A DNA stretch of 39,877 nucleotides from Planctomycetaceae bacterium (GTDB lineage Bacteria > Planctomycetota > Planctomycetia > Pirellulales > UBA1268), in the NCBI GenBank assembly GCA_005789975.1, contig SXWC01000023.1, forward strand, positions 1 to 39,877, read 5' to 3'. The stretch's first letter is position 1, and each line of letters opens with the position of its first letter. The position numbers were made by a program, and so were the translations under genes. Under the pieces are notes generated by a model. It had not been told where the DNA came from. It was given only the letters and a program-made list of their open reading frames with translations, and ran no database searches. Positions 7,425 to 14,816 of the stretch are shown here, piece by piece.

Positions 7425-7832
7425 TCAGCCCGGCAGGCTGCGGTGGAAGTGGACGTGCTTCCAGCCGCTCGCCATCCGCACCCACACGCGTGTTTCTTCG
7501 CCGCTCGACACCACCGGGTTGCCGGATGCGTCGAGCTTCTGCACGAGCCGCACGTAGGCCACGATCGCGACGTCATTGCCGAGCATCTTCACGACCGGAG
7601 AAGCGAGCGTCGTGGTCGCCGGGGCCTTGGAACGGTCGCCCGCCAGATCGAAATAAAACTTGTGGAACGGAAGCCCTTCGACAAGCTGCCCCTTGGCCTC
7701 CGGCTCGAAGCAGGTGATGTCGTCGGCGACGAGTTCCTTGTAGGCCTTCCAGTCGGCCGCGGCGACGGCGTCGAGCAGACGGCGGTTGGCGGCGAGCACT
7801 TCCGAAGCGGGGCCGGGAGTCGAGGTGGACAT
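7425..7832 (-). CDS. SnoaL-like / CaMKII-association-domain protein
   Basis: A 135-residue protein that forms one NTF2-like cone fold. The N-terminal helix runs EVLAANRRLLDAVAAADW and is followed by ELVADDITCFEPEAKGQLVEG and the pair FHKFYFDL. The latter two stretches are typical of the bacterial proteins related to the CaMKII association domain (PF08332/DUF4440 group). Such domains form oligomers with a pocket; the ligand is unknown. The start at 7832 follows GGAG eight bases upstream. It lies 26 bases behind thyX on the same strand and is probably co-transcribed with it. The biochemical role is not known. Confidence 0.8.
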   Translation of the reverse strand: MSTSTPGPASEVLAANRRLLDAVAAADWKAYKELVADDITCFEPEAKGQLVEGLPFHKFYFDLAGDRSKAPATTTLASPVVKMLGNDVAIVAYVRLVQKLDASGNPVVSSGEETRVWVRMASGWKHVHFHRSLPG

Positions 7833-7858
7833 GATGGTCTCCAGGTGCGGCGTGGGTG

Positions 7859-8788
7859 TCAGGCGGGAGGGGCGACGAGGCCGAGGGCGACGAGCTTGTC
7901 GAGGCATTCGTCCCGCTCGCGGCTGCGGGCAAGATCCTTCCACGACGGATCCTGGGCCGCGAGGAAGGCGTCGTGCGTGGCGGGGAAGCCGCCGCCCCCG
8001 GACCGGCTCACGAGCCGCTGGATCGTTTCGCGGTCGAGTCGCGTGAGCCGCATCGCCTCGACCCGGTAGTCGAGAAACGCCTCCCAGACGAGCGGAAAGA
8101 GCGGGGCGACGATCTGCCGGCCGATCGTCTCGGCGTAGCGGCGGATCTCGAGCTGGGCATGGGAGTCCATCCGCAGGGCGAGGAAGTGCAGAAGATTATG
8201 GAGGTCGATCTTCCAATAGGCTTCCGTGTAGGTGGAAAGGGGCAGGTCCTTTCGGGCCTGCTCGCGGGCGATGCCCGCCTCGAGCCGCTCCTCGTAGACC
8301 TTGCGGGCGAGTGTCTGGAGCTCCTGTTCCGACTGCGTGAGCCGCTCGCCGGCCGACTTCGCCATCAGGCCGGCCGAACCCTGCCGGTTGTTGGCCGCCT
8401 GGCTCCGCCATTCTTCGTCGCCCGTGGTCTGCATCGAATCGATGGCCAGCGAGTAGCGGGTGGAATATTCGTTGACGCTCGCCGTGCGGTGGCGGATCCA
8501 CTGCCGCCAGCAGTCCATCGGCACCCGGACGACGAACTTCAGCTCGGCCATCTCGAAGGGCGTGGTGTGGGCGTGCCGCAGCAGATACCGGATGAGCTGA
8601 CGGTCGTCGCTCACTTTGCGGGTGCCCTCGCCGTAGCTCACCCGCGCCGCCTGCACGACCGAGCCGTCGTCCCCCATGCAGTCGACGAGTGCCACGAATC
8701 CGTCGTCGAGAACGGGGAACTTCCTCCAGCGGAGGGCCTCGAGGACCGTGGCGCGGTCACCTGCGGTCGAGGTGTCTTGTGCGGTCAT
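7859..8788 (-). CDS. thyX: Flavin-dependent thymidylate synthase ThyX
   Basis: A 309-residue protein with the ThyX signature RHRTASVNEYSTRYS at residues 99-113, which binds FAD and dUMP. ThyX makes dTMP from dUMP with methylene-tetrahydrofolate and FADH2. Further family features are the early LVDCMGDD, HTTPFEMAELKF, and a late NLLHFLALRMDSHAQLEIRRYA. At 309 residues it is longer than the common 210-250, mainly through about 70 residues after the catalytic domain. GGAGG lies eight bases before the ATG at 8788; an in-frame upstream ATG (8830) lacks a site. The gene probably supplies the cell's dTMP, since no thyA is seen here. Confidence 0.95.
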   Translation of the reverse strand: MTAQDTSTAGDRATVLEALRWRKFPVLDDGFVALVDCMGDDGSVVQAARVSYGEGTRKVSDDRQLIRYLLRHAHTTPFEMAELKFVVRVPMDCWRQWIRHRTASVNEYSTRYSLAIDSMQTTGDEEWRSQAANNRQGSAGLMAKSAGERLTQSEQELQTLARKVYEERLEAGIAREQARKDLPLSTYTEAYWKIDLHNLLHFLALRMDSHAQLEIRRYAETIGRQIVAPLFPLVWEAFLDYRVEAMRLTRLDRETIQRLVSRSGGGGFPATHDAFLAAQDPSWKDLARSRERDECLDKLVALGLVAPPA

Positions 8789-8843
8789 GGCGGGTGCCTC
8801 CGGGTCGGAAAGTTCCACAGAATGCGGCACACCGCCGGCCCGG

Positions 8844-9104
8844 TCAATCCTTGGCCAGAAGTTCCTGCAGGAGGGTGGCGAGTTTGCGGGCGTCGTCCGA
8901 TTGCCGGATCGTGTCGATCCGCTTCTGGGGCACGCCCAGTTTCGTCAGCGACCCCACGACGCTCGTCCAGACCTTCTCCCGCTTTTTCCCTTCGGCGAGG
9001 TAGAGATCCGTGACCTGCTCGCCCAGTCTCTGAAGAAGCGCCGTGTCGAGATTCTCGTAGTAGTTCTTGACGATCGACCGCTGGTATTTGGTCAGTTCCG
9101 CCAT
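8844..9104 (-). CDS. Conserved small hypothetical protein
   Basis: An 86-residue acidic/basic mixed protein, predicted mostly helical, without signal peptide or membrane segment. It opens MAELTKYQRSIVKNYYEN and continues with LAEGKKREKVWTSV and KLGVPQKRIDTI. The first lines resemble short planctomycete proteins of unknown role. GAGGA about ten bases upstream supports the start at 9104. It precedes thyX on the same strand with a 55-base gap and is divergent from the ferredoxin gene. No function can be assigned. Confidence 0.7.
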   Translation of the reverse strand: MAELTKYQRSIVKNYYENLDTALLQRLGEQVTDLYLAEGKKREKVWTSVVGSLTKLGVPQKRIDTIRQSDDARKLATLLQELLAKD

Positions 9105-9186
9105 CGGTCGAATCCTCGTCGCTGGAAGGTTGCCCGGATGCCGGCTACAGTATCGGCGAAAGCCCCCCGATTCATCGAGGTTTCCC

Positions 9187-9534
9187 ATGCCCACGATCAC
9201 GTTCACCAACGAAAAGAAGGAAATTCAGGTTCCGGCCGGGGCGAATCTCCGGAAGGAAGCGATCCGGGCCGGTGTCCAGCTCTACCCGGGCATCCACAAG
9301 ATCGCCAACTGCCACGGCTTCGCCTCGTGTGGCACCTGCAGGGTGTTGATCACCAAGGGGATGGAAAACTGCAGCAAGAAGGGGCTCCTCGAGTCGGGCC
9401 GGCTGGCGGTGTCGCTGGCCTACATCGGCAACGAGTCGCAGATGCGGCTGGCCTGCCAGACGAAGGTCAAGGGCGACATCACCGTCACCACCCAACCGCC
9501 GCTGAACATGTTCGGCGAAAACTTCTTCAGCTGA
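9187..9534 (+). CDS. 2Fe-2S ferredoxin
   Basis: A 115-residue plant-type ferredoxin. C42, C48, C51 and C90 are arranged C-X5-C-X2-C and then a distant Cys, the usual ligands of a [2Fe-2S] cluster in a beta-grasp fold; an extra Cys lies at 62. The family carries single electrons to oxidoreductases in the cytoplasm. The start has GAGG a few bases upstream (TTCATCGAGGTTTCCC). It is followed after 18 bases by a PII protein gene, so the two are probably one transcript. The electron donor and partner are not visible. Confidence 0.9.
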   Translation: MPTITFTNEKKEIQVPAGANLRKEAIRAGVQLYPGIHKIANCHGFASCGTCRVLITKGMENCSKKGLLESGRLAVSLAYIGNESQMRLACQTKVKGDITVTTQPPLNMFGENFFS

Positions 9535-9552
9535 GCCGGGGCGGGCGATCCC

Positions 9553-9861
9553 ATGAAGGAAGTGATCGCCATCGTGAAGCCGTTCCTCGCGGAGCGGGTG
9601 CTCGAGGCGCTCAAGCTCGCCCCGCTCGAGGCCTGCACGGTCCGCGAAGTGAAGGGGTTCGGTCGGCAGAAGAGCTACCTCGACGCGTATGGCGACAGCG
9701 AATACTCGCTCGCCTTCCTGCCCAAGATCGAGATCCAGATGTGGGTCGATGACGCCCGGGTGGAGGAGGTGGTGGAGCGGATCGCGACGGCCGCCCGCAC
9801 TGGCCGGATGGGCGACGGCAAGATCTTCGTGCTCCCGGCCACCGCGATCACCGCGGTCTGA
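9553..9861 (+). CDS. PII family signal transduction protein (GlnB/GlnK type)
   Basis: A 102-residue PII protein, about ten residues shorter than GlnB/GlnK because the C-terminal tail is missing. The PII fold is clear: MKEVIAIVKPF, the VKGFGRQK start of the T-loop, Y51 in the position that is uridylylated in enteric bacteria, FLPKIEI, and the B-loop RTGRMGDGKIFV with K90. PII trimers sense ATP/ADP and 2-oxoglutarate and bind targets through the T-loop. No glnA or amtB is adjacent; the neighbour is a ferredoxin gene. Normal nitrogen control or a specialised role beside the ferredoxin are both possible. Confidence 0.9.
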   Translation: MKEVIAIVKPFLAERVLEALKLAPLEACTVREVKGFGRQKSYLDAYGDSEYSLAFLPKIEIQMWVDDARVEEVVERIATAARTGRMGDGKIFVLPATAITAV

Positions 9862-9949
9862 TCGGCCCGCATGGACCCTCTCGCCCGGCTGGGATCTGGC
9901 GTGGCTGGGATCGGGGGCCTGTGGGATTGGTCGTGGTGCCGGCTGGCCC

Positions 9950-10810
9950 CTACCGGAAGATGCCGGTGGCGTACCAGATGCTGTTGGAGCCACGGCGGAT
10001 GTCGTAGCCGTAGGCCGAGTGCTGGCCGCTGACGGCCCGCCAGTGGCCCGATGATTGCCGCCAACTGGCGACGCAGTCGACGCAGGAGTCGAGGAGATCC
10101 TGATGCTCCCAGCTCTCGGCACAGACTTCCGCGGCGGATCCGCCGATCCGCTGCGATCGCACGTTCCAGCCGTGATGCCCCTGGCGACGGATCCGGGCCT
10201 GATGGGCGGAGTGGGCCTCGGCTTCCTGGCAGAGTGCGGCATCGCACGCACCCTGCGTGCTTCGGGGATGCTCGGGATGAATCCGCACGGCGAGGATCAG
10301 CGACCGCTGCGTGAGGGAGGCGGGGGGCAGTGATGCGAGCTCGTCGATGTGGTGCGGAGCAAAGCGGTAATACTTGCCCGGCGTGCGGGGAAGGATCGAG
10401 ACGATCCGCCCCCGCCAGGCATCGTGGGCGTGATCGACCACGAAGAGGCCGCAGCCGCCTCGCATCTCGACGAGACTCGGATCGCCGACGAGGGCTGCCG
10501 CGTCCGCCTGACCGAGCCGACAGAAGATCCACGGTGTGCCGGTGGCGGTGAACCGCTGCTGCAGAGCGGGCTCCTCCAGGCGGCTTCCCGCAGCGTCGGC
10601 CGGATCGTCCCGCTGCGGCTCGACCGACACCAGCAGCATCGCCCCCGCCTCCCGGGCGGCCGCGCTGGCGGCGCCGTAGTCGTCGAGGCGTTGGATGCCC
10701 GCGGCCGCACTGGCGGTGGCGGTCAGCGGCGTCGCCGCCGAGACAGTCTGTGTGGCCAGCACGGCGGCCGCGACCGCTCCGCGGCACATCGTCAGGAAAG
10801 CGACGCCCAT
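9950..10810 (-). CDS. Secreted protein, thioredoxin-like segment plus CAP/SCP-like domain
   Basis: A 286-residue exported protein (signal peptide to about residue 25). The middle part, with LDDYGAASAAAREAGAMLLVSV and a later TGTPWIFCRLG, resembles a thioredoxin-fold segment without a CxxC active site. The C-terminal 90 residues fit a CAP (SCP/PR1) domain: QGHHGWNVRSQRI, an AESWEH block, VASWRQSSGHWRAV and IWYATGIF, with the His/Glu positions typical of the CAP cavity. CAP proteins act outside the cell; the activity here is unknown. GAGGTG upstream supports the start. It is a single gene facing away from the next. Both domain calls are by eye; the CAP call is the firmer one. Confidence 0.7.
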   Translation of the reverse strand: MGVAFLTMCRGAVAAAVLATQTVSAATPLTATASAAAGIQRLDDYGAASAAAREAGAMLLVSVEPQRDDPADAAGSRLEEPALQQRFTATGTPWIFCRLGQADAAALVGDPSLVEMRGGCGLFVVDHAHDAWRGRIVSILPRTPGKYYRFAPHHIDELASLPPASLTQRSLILAVRIHPEHPRSTQGACDAALCQEAEAHSAHQARIRRQGHHGWNVRSQRIGGSAAEVCAESWEHQDLLDSCVDCVASWRQSSGHWRAVSGQHSAYGYDIRRGSNSIWYATGIFR

Positions 10811-11169
10811 GACACACCTCGTGATGAGAAGGAAGGGGCCGCCTCCGTGTTTGGAGGACGGCGGAGCGGATTGAACGCCCTGCGAGACCCGCTGGCAAGC
10901 GGCGGGGGCTGCGGCGAGCCTGCCGGTAGAGTCGGCTTTGCACGACTTAGGGCCGGCGTAAACTGCGGCAACTTCCCTGCCAGTCACGGTTTAGCCCCGG
11001 GAATCAAAAATCCGTATTTCCCGTCGCCAAATGGGGGGAATTCGGCATCCAGGAAGCTGCTGTGGAGGCGGGAAAGCCAATGGGGCTACACTTCGGCCCT
11101 TCCGAACGCGAGTGGCCAGGGCCCTCCGGTTTCGGCTCCGGCTCCAGCACCACCAGGACGAACGACCGC
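10811..11169. other. Divergent intergenic region
   Basis: A 359-base gap between the starts of the CAP-like gene and the 640-residue gene. It must contain both promoters. A plus-strand TACACT at 11087-11092 could serve as a -10 box, but no good -35 goes with it. I see no RNA gene, repeat or coding signal here. Confidence 0.5.
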
Positions 11170-13092
11170 ATGTCTCCACTCCGCCGCGCCCTTCTTTTGC
11201 CGGTCGTCGCCCTCGTTCTGGCCCTGATCGACGCGGAGGCCGTGCGATCCGCCGATCTGGCCGCGCTGGCCGGGCAGCCGCTCGGACAGGGTGAAGCGTT
11301 CCGGCAGGTGTCATCCGGTCGGCTCGCGGCAGCGGCCTCGAAACTCCGCGAAGCCATCGGGCCGCTTGACCGGCTGCTGGCCCGCAGTGCCAGCGGCTCC
11401 AACTGGAAGAACTACCTCGACTGGCAGGCGCTCCAGCATCAGGCGGCCTCGGGCAACAACGCCGACGCCGCCGTGCTCCGCCGGGTCTTCGGCCGCTTTG
11501 ACTCCGGCGAGAACGGCCTGGAGATGCCGCAGTTTGCGGCCGTTCGTCGCGCCCTGTCGGGCTATCTCGAGGCCGCCGACGCCGCCTCCAATCCCCAGGC
11601 GGGCGAGGTCTACCTGCAGCGGCTCGACAAGTTGGCCGCCGCCGTCGCAGCCGGCGCCGCCACCGGCACCGCCGAACCGCTGGATCCCGTGGGCCCACTG
11701 CTCGCCAGGCTCGAGGACTCCGGCCAGGCCCCCGGTGCCGTGGCCCGGATTCGCGGCGCCGTGAGCCGCCCCAACCTGTTTCTCGAGGTCGATGAGAGCC
11801 TGCTCGCCAAGGGGGTGAACCGTCCCGTCGATGACGTCTCGCCCATCAACGACTTCGTGCTGGGCACGCGTGTCCGGGGCACGGGACGCACCACCGGGCT
11901 CGTGCGGCTCGACTTCGTGCCGTCCTCCGAAAGCGCGGTGGTCGACATCAACCTCGACGCCACCAACCACTCCGACACCAAGGGATCGCAGGGGCCCGTC
12001 ACCGTCCGCACCTTCGGCACCACGAAGGTCGATGCCCGCAAGCGAATGCTCATCGACGACCGGAAGATCGTCGCGCTGCCGGTCGAGGCCCACGCCTCGA
12101 CCGACACCAGGACGGGAGGCATCAGTGTCAACAAGAACTTCGGCAAGCGGTTGATCCGCAAGATCGCCACCAAGAAGATCGCCCAGATGCGGCCCCAGGT
12201 CGAGGCGATCGCCGAGGGCCGGGCCCGCGCGAAGGTGCGGGAACAGTTTGAAACACAGACCGCCACGGCGATCGGCCAGGCCTCCCGTGATTACCAGCTG
12301 AAGTTTCGCCAGCCGCTGATCGAGCGGGGCTGGTATCCAGAGCTTCTCCAGCTCAACACCACCCAGTCGCGACTCTGCGTCACGGCCCGCAAGTCGCTCG
12401 CCGACCAGATCGCCGCCTTCACCGCGCCGCCGGCGGTCGATCCCGATGCCGTGCTCTCGGCCCGTGTCCACGAGTCCATGGTCAACAACACCGCCGAGAT
12501 CACGCTCGGCGGGCGGACGATCACGCAGCAGTTCGTCGAGGAGCAGATGAAGAAGAACAACATCGCCGTGCCGATGGAGCTGCAGAACGACGCCGATCAG
12601 CCCCCTTGGTCGGTCACGTTCGCCAAGCGGCGGCCCATCGAACTCGACGTCGAAGACAACCGGGTGAAGATGACCGTCCGCGGCACCCGCTACACGTCCG
12701 GCGACAGGGAGTTCGACGCGATGGACGTCTGGGCGGCCTATCGGATCGAACCGGGTCACCCCGGCATCCGCCTCGTCCGCGACGGCGACGTCCAGATCTA
12801 CCCGCCGGGATTCGTGCCGGGGGGCGGCGAGAAGCTCTCGGTGTCGCAGACATCGCTGAGGCGGATCCTCCAGAAGCGATTCAACAAGGTCTTCAAGGAG
12901 GTTGTCGACGTGGAGCCGCTCAAGCTTCCGGGGGAACTGGAGCAGGCCGGTCCGCTGCCGATGGAGCAGCTCGAGGCCCGCAAGGATGGCTGGGTGGCTG
13001 CCGGCTGGCGGAAGCCCTATCCGGTGGTCTACGAGTCGGCTCCGCGGGAGATCATCGTCGCAGAGGAGCCGACGGTGGCCTTCATGCGGTAG
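11170..13092 (+). CDS. Large secreted protein of unknown function
   Basis: A 640-residue exported protein. Residues 1 to about 27 are a signal peptide (LLLPVVALVLAL...RSADL). The first 200 residues are helical and Ala/Leu rich; from about 210 to 600 the sequence alternates beta strands and basic segments such as RKMLIDDRKIVALPVEAHA-like stretches and a polar GISVNKNFGKRLIRKIATKK. No transmembrane span or catalytic motif stands out after the signal. The start at 11170 is the one that gives the signal peptide; earlier in-frame codons have no site. It resembles the big periplasmic proteins common in planctomycetes but I do not recognise the family. It is monocistronic. Confidence 0.8.
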   Translation: MSPLRRALLLPVVALVLALIDAEAVRSADLAALAGQPLGQGEAFRQVSSGRLAAAASKLREAIGPLDRLLARSASGSNWKNYLDWQALQHQAASGNNADAAVLRRVFGRFDSGENGLEMPQFAAVRRALSGYLEAADAASNPQAGEVYLQRLDKLAAAVAAGAATGTAEPLDPVGPLLARLEDSGQAPGAVARIRGAVSRPNLFLEVDESLLAKGVNRPVDDVSPINDFVLGTRVRGTGRTTGLVRLDFVPSSESAVVDINLDATNHSDTKGSQGPVTVRTFGTTKVDARKRMLIDDRKIVALPVEAHASTDTRTGGISVNKNFGKRLIRKIATKKIAQMRPQVEAIAEGRARAKVREQFETQTATAIGQASRDYQLKFRQPLIERGWYPELLQLNTTQSRLCVTARKSLADQIAAFTAPPAVDPDAVLSARVHESMVNNTAEITLGGRTITQQFVEEQMKKNNIAVPMELQNDADQPPWSVTFAKRRPIELDVEDNRVKMTVRGTRYTSGDREFDAMDVWAAYRIEPGHPGIRLVRDGDVQIYPPGFVPGGGEKLSVSQTSLRRILQKRFNKVFKEVVDVEPLKLPGELEQAGPLPMEQLEARKDGWVAAGWRKPYPVVYESAPREIIVAEEPTVAFMR

Positions 13093-13144
13093 CACCCACC
13101 TGCTCTTCGTTCACTCGGCTTCAGGCCGCGGTGTCCAGGGCCGG

Positions 13145-14812
13145 TCATCGGTCGAGCTGTGTCGGCGGCACCGGCTCGAAGGGGCGGACCCAGATCGAGC
13201 GGAACTGCACGGGGTTGCCGTGGTCCTGGATCGAGAGGGGCAGGGCGTCGGCGTGCTTGGTGTAGCTCGGCGGCTCGTGCCAAAAGGTGTTGCCGAGGAT
13301 CACGGCGTCGGAATGGATCGCGATCCCGTTGTGGAGCACGCTCACCCGGCCCGGCTTGTCGAGGCTGCCGTCGTTCGCGAACCGCGGTCGCGTTAACAGG
13401 ATGTCGTAGGTCTGCCACTCGCCCGGCTTTCGGCAGGCGTTCACGGCCGGCGGTCGCTGCTTGTAAAGGGCTCCGCACTGACCGTCGGGATAGGTGAGCG
13501 GTCCGTCGGTGCCGTCCTCGAAGGAGTCGAGCACCTGGATCTCGTACTTGCCCATCAGGAAGATGCCCGAGTTGCTGCGGCCCTGTCCCTGTCCGGTGGC
13601 GGGTGACGGCATCCGAAACTCGACGTGCACCTGACAGTCGCCGAAGGGCTGCTTGGTCGCGATATCCCCCTTGCCGACGGTGACCACTCCGTCGGCCACC
13701 GGCCAGCTCCCGCCGTTTTCCCAGGCCGACATGTCCTTGCCGTCGAAGAGCACGACGGCGTCGGCCGGGATCGGGGCCGGCCTCTCGGCCGCCGGGCCCG
13801 GATCGACGGCCTTCGGACGAGGCCATTGGATCGCCGGCAGCCACTCGCCACTCTTCTGTTTCGTGCCCCGGAATTGCAGCCGCCGCGATCGGATCAGGCT
13901 GGTGAGCCTCTGGGCCTCCGCCTCGGCCGCTCCGATCGAGAGCCCCTGGGAGGTGCCCGGAGGGGCATGGCCCGCGGCCTCCCGATAGGCGTCTCGAATC
14001 ACCTGCATCCGTCTGGTCGCGTCGGGCAGGAAAAACGCCAGTTTCGCCGGCAGCCCGGGATCGGCCGCCGCGGCGGCGTCGCCGCAACCCGCGATCACGG
14101 CGCGGCAGATCGCCCAGTGGCCGTCGTCGTTGGGATGGATGCAGTCGGGGGTGAACGTGACGGCAGGATCCCCCTTCCGCTGCTCGGCGAGCGCCGCCTT
14201 CATCGGTCCATGCACGTCGATCACGGCCCAGCCATCGGCCCGTTTCGAGACGAGCCAGTCGGAGTAGGCCGCGAGCACGGCGTCGTAGTCGGCGTCGCCG
14301 GCGGGGCCGGGCCTGCCCGGCTGCTTGTCGTAGATCGGGGGCGTGAGGTGGATGATGTTGGCCCCGGTCTTCTCGACGGCCGCGTGCAGGCGGCCGACGC
14401 CCTCCTTGAAGCTCGTGAACCGGCCCTCGTCGAGCGGCTGGTAGATGCCGCAGTTCATTCCGTACATCGCGAGCACGAGATCCGGCTTCGTCACGCTGAG
14501 CACCGCGTCGATCCGCTCGGAGAGGTCGGGCCGCGGATTCTTCCCGCCAGCCTGCGGCTCCTCGGTCAGGCCGGAGACCGTCTCGCCCGACAGCCCGACA
14601 TTGATCACGTCGGCCGTGATGCCACGGTCCTCCATCCAGGCCGCAAGATCGGCCACCCAGCGGCCGTCCTGCGTGATCGAATCGCCGACGACGGCGATCC
14701 GCTTCGCGGACCGGACGAGGTCGCCGGGCGCTGCGGGTTCAGCGGCCCGGGCCGTCACGGCGCAGGCCACCACAAGGGCCGGAATGGCACAAACAGAAGC
14801 GACGAGTCGCAT
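13145..14812 (-). CDS. Secreted SGNH hydrolase fused to DUF1080 domain
   Basis: A 555-residue exported protein with a signal peptide (1 to about 24). The first domain is an SGNH/GDSL hydrolase: VVGDSIT with Ser45, GMNCG in the Asn block and the late DCIHPNDDGHW (near 227) that gives the Asp-His pair. Such enzymes cleave acetyl or other esters. From about 352 follows a DUF1080 (3-keto-disaccharide hydrolase) domain: VVLFDGKDMSAWEN, RSNSGIFLMGKYEIQVLDS, and the C-terminal GNPVQFRSIWVRP. The fusion suggests action on acetylated or oxidised glycans. It is the last gene of the operon behind two beta-propeller genes and starts five bases after the previous one. Confidence 0.9.
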   Translation of the reverse strand: MRLVASVCAIPALVVACAVTARAAEPAAPGDLVRSAKRIAVVGDSITQDGRWVADLAAWMEDRGITADVINVGLSGETVSGLTEEPQAGGKNPRPDLSERIDAVLSVTKPDLVLAMYGMNCGIYQPLDEGRFTSFKEGVGRLHAAVEKTGANIIHLTPPIYDKQPGRPGPAGDADYDAVLAAYSDWLVSKRADGWAVIDVHGPMKAALAEQRKGDPAVTFTPDCIHPNDDGHWAICRAVIAGCGDAAAAADPGLPAKLAFFLPDATRRMQVIRDAYREAAGHAPPGTSQGLSIGAAEAEAQRLTSLIRSRRLQFRGTKQKSGEWLPAIQWPRPKAVDPGPAAERPAPIPADAVVLFDGKDMSAWENGGSWPVADGVVTVGKGDIATKQPFGDCQVHVEFRMPSPATGQGQGRSNSGIFLMGKYEIQVLDSFEDGTDGPLTYPDGQCGALYKQRPPAVNACRKPGEWQTYDILLTRPRFANDGSLDKPGRVSVLHNGIAIHSDAVILGNTFWHEPPSYTKHADALPLSIQDHGNPVQFRSIWVRPFEPVPPTQLDR

Positions 14813-14816
14813 GGCA

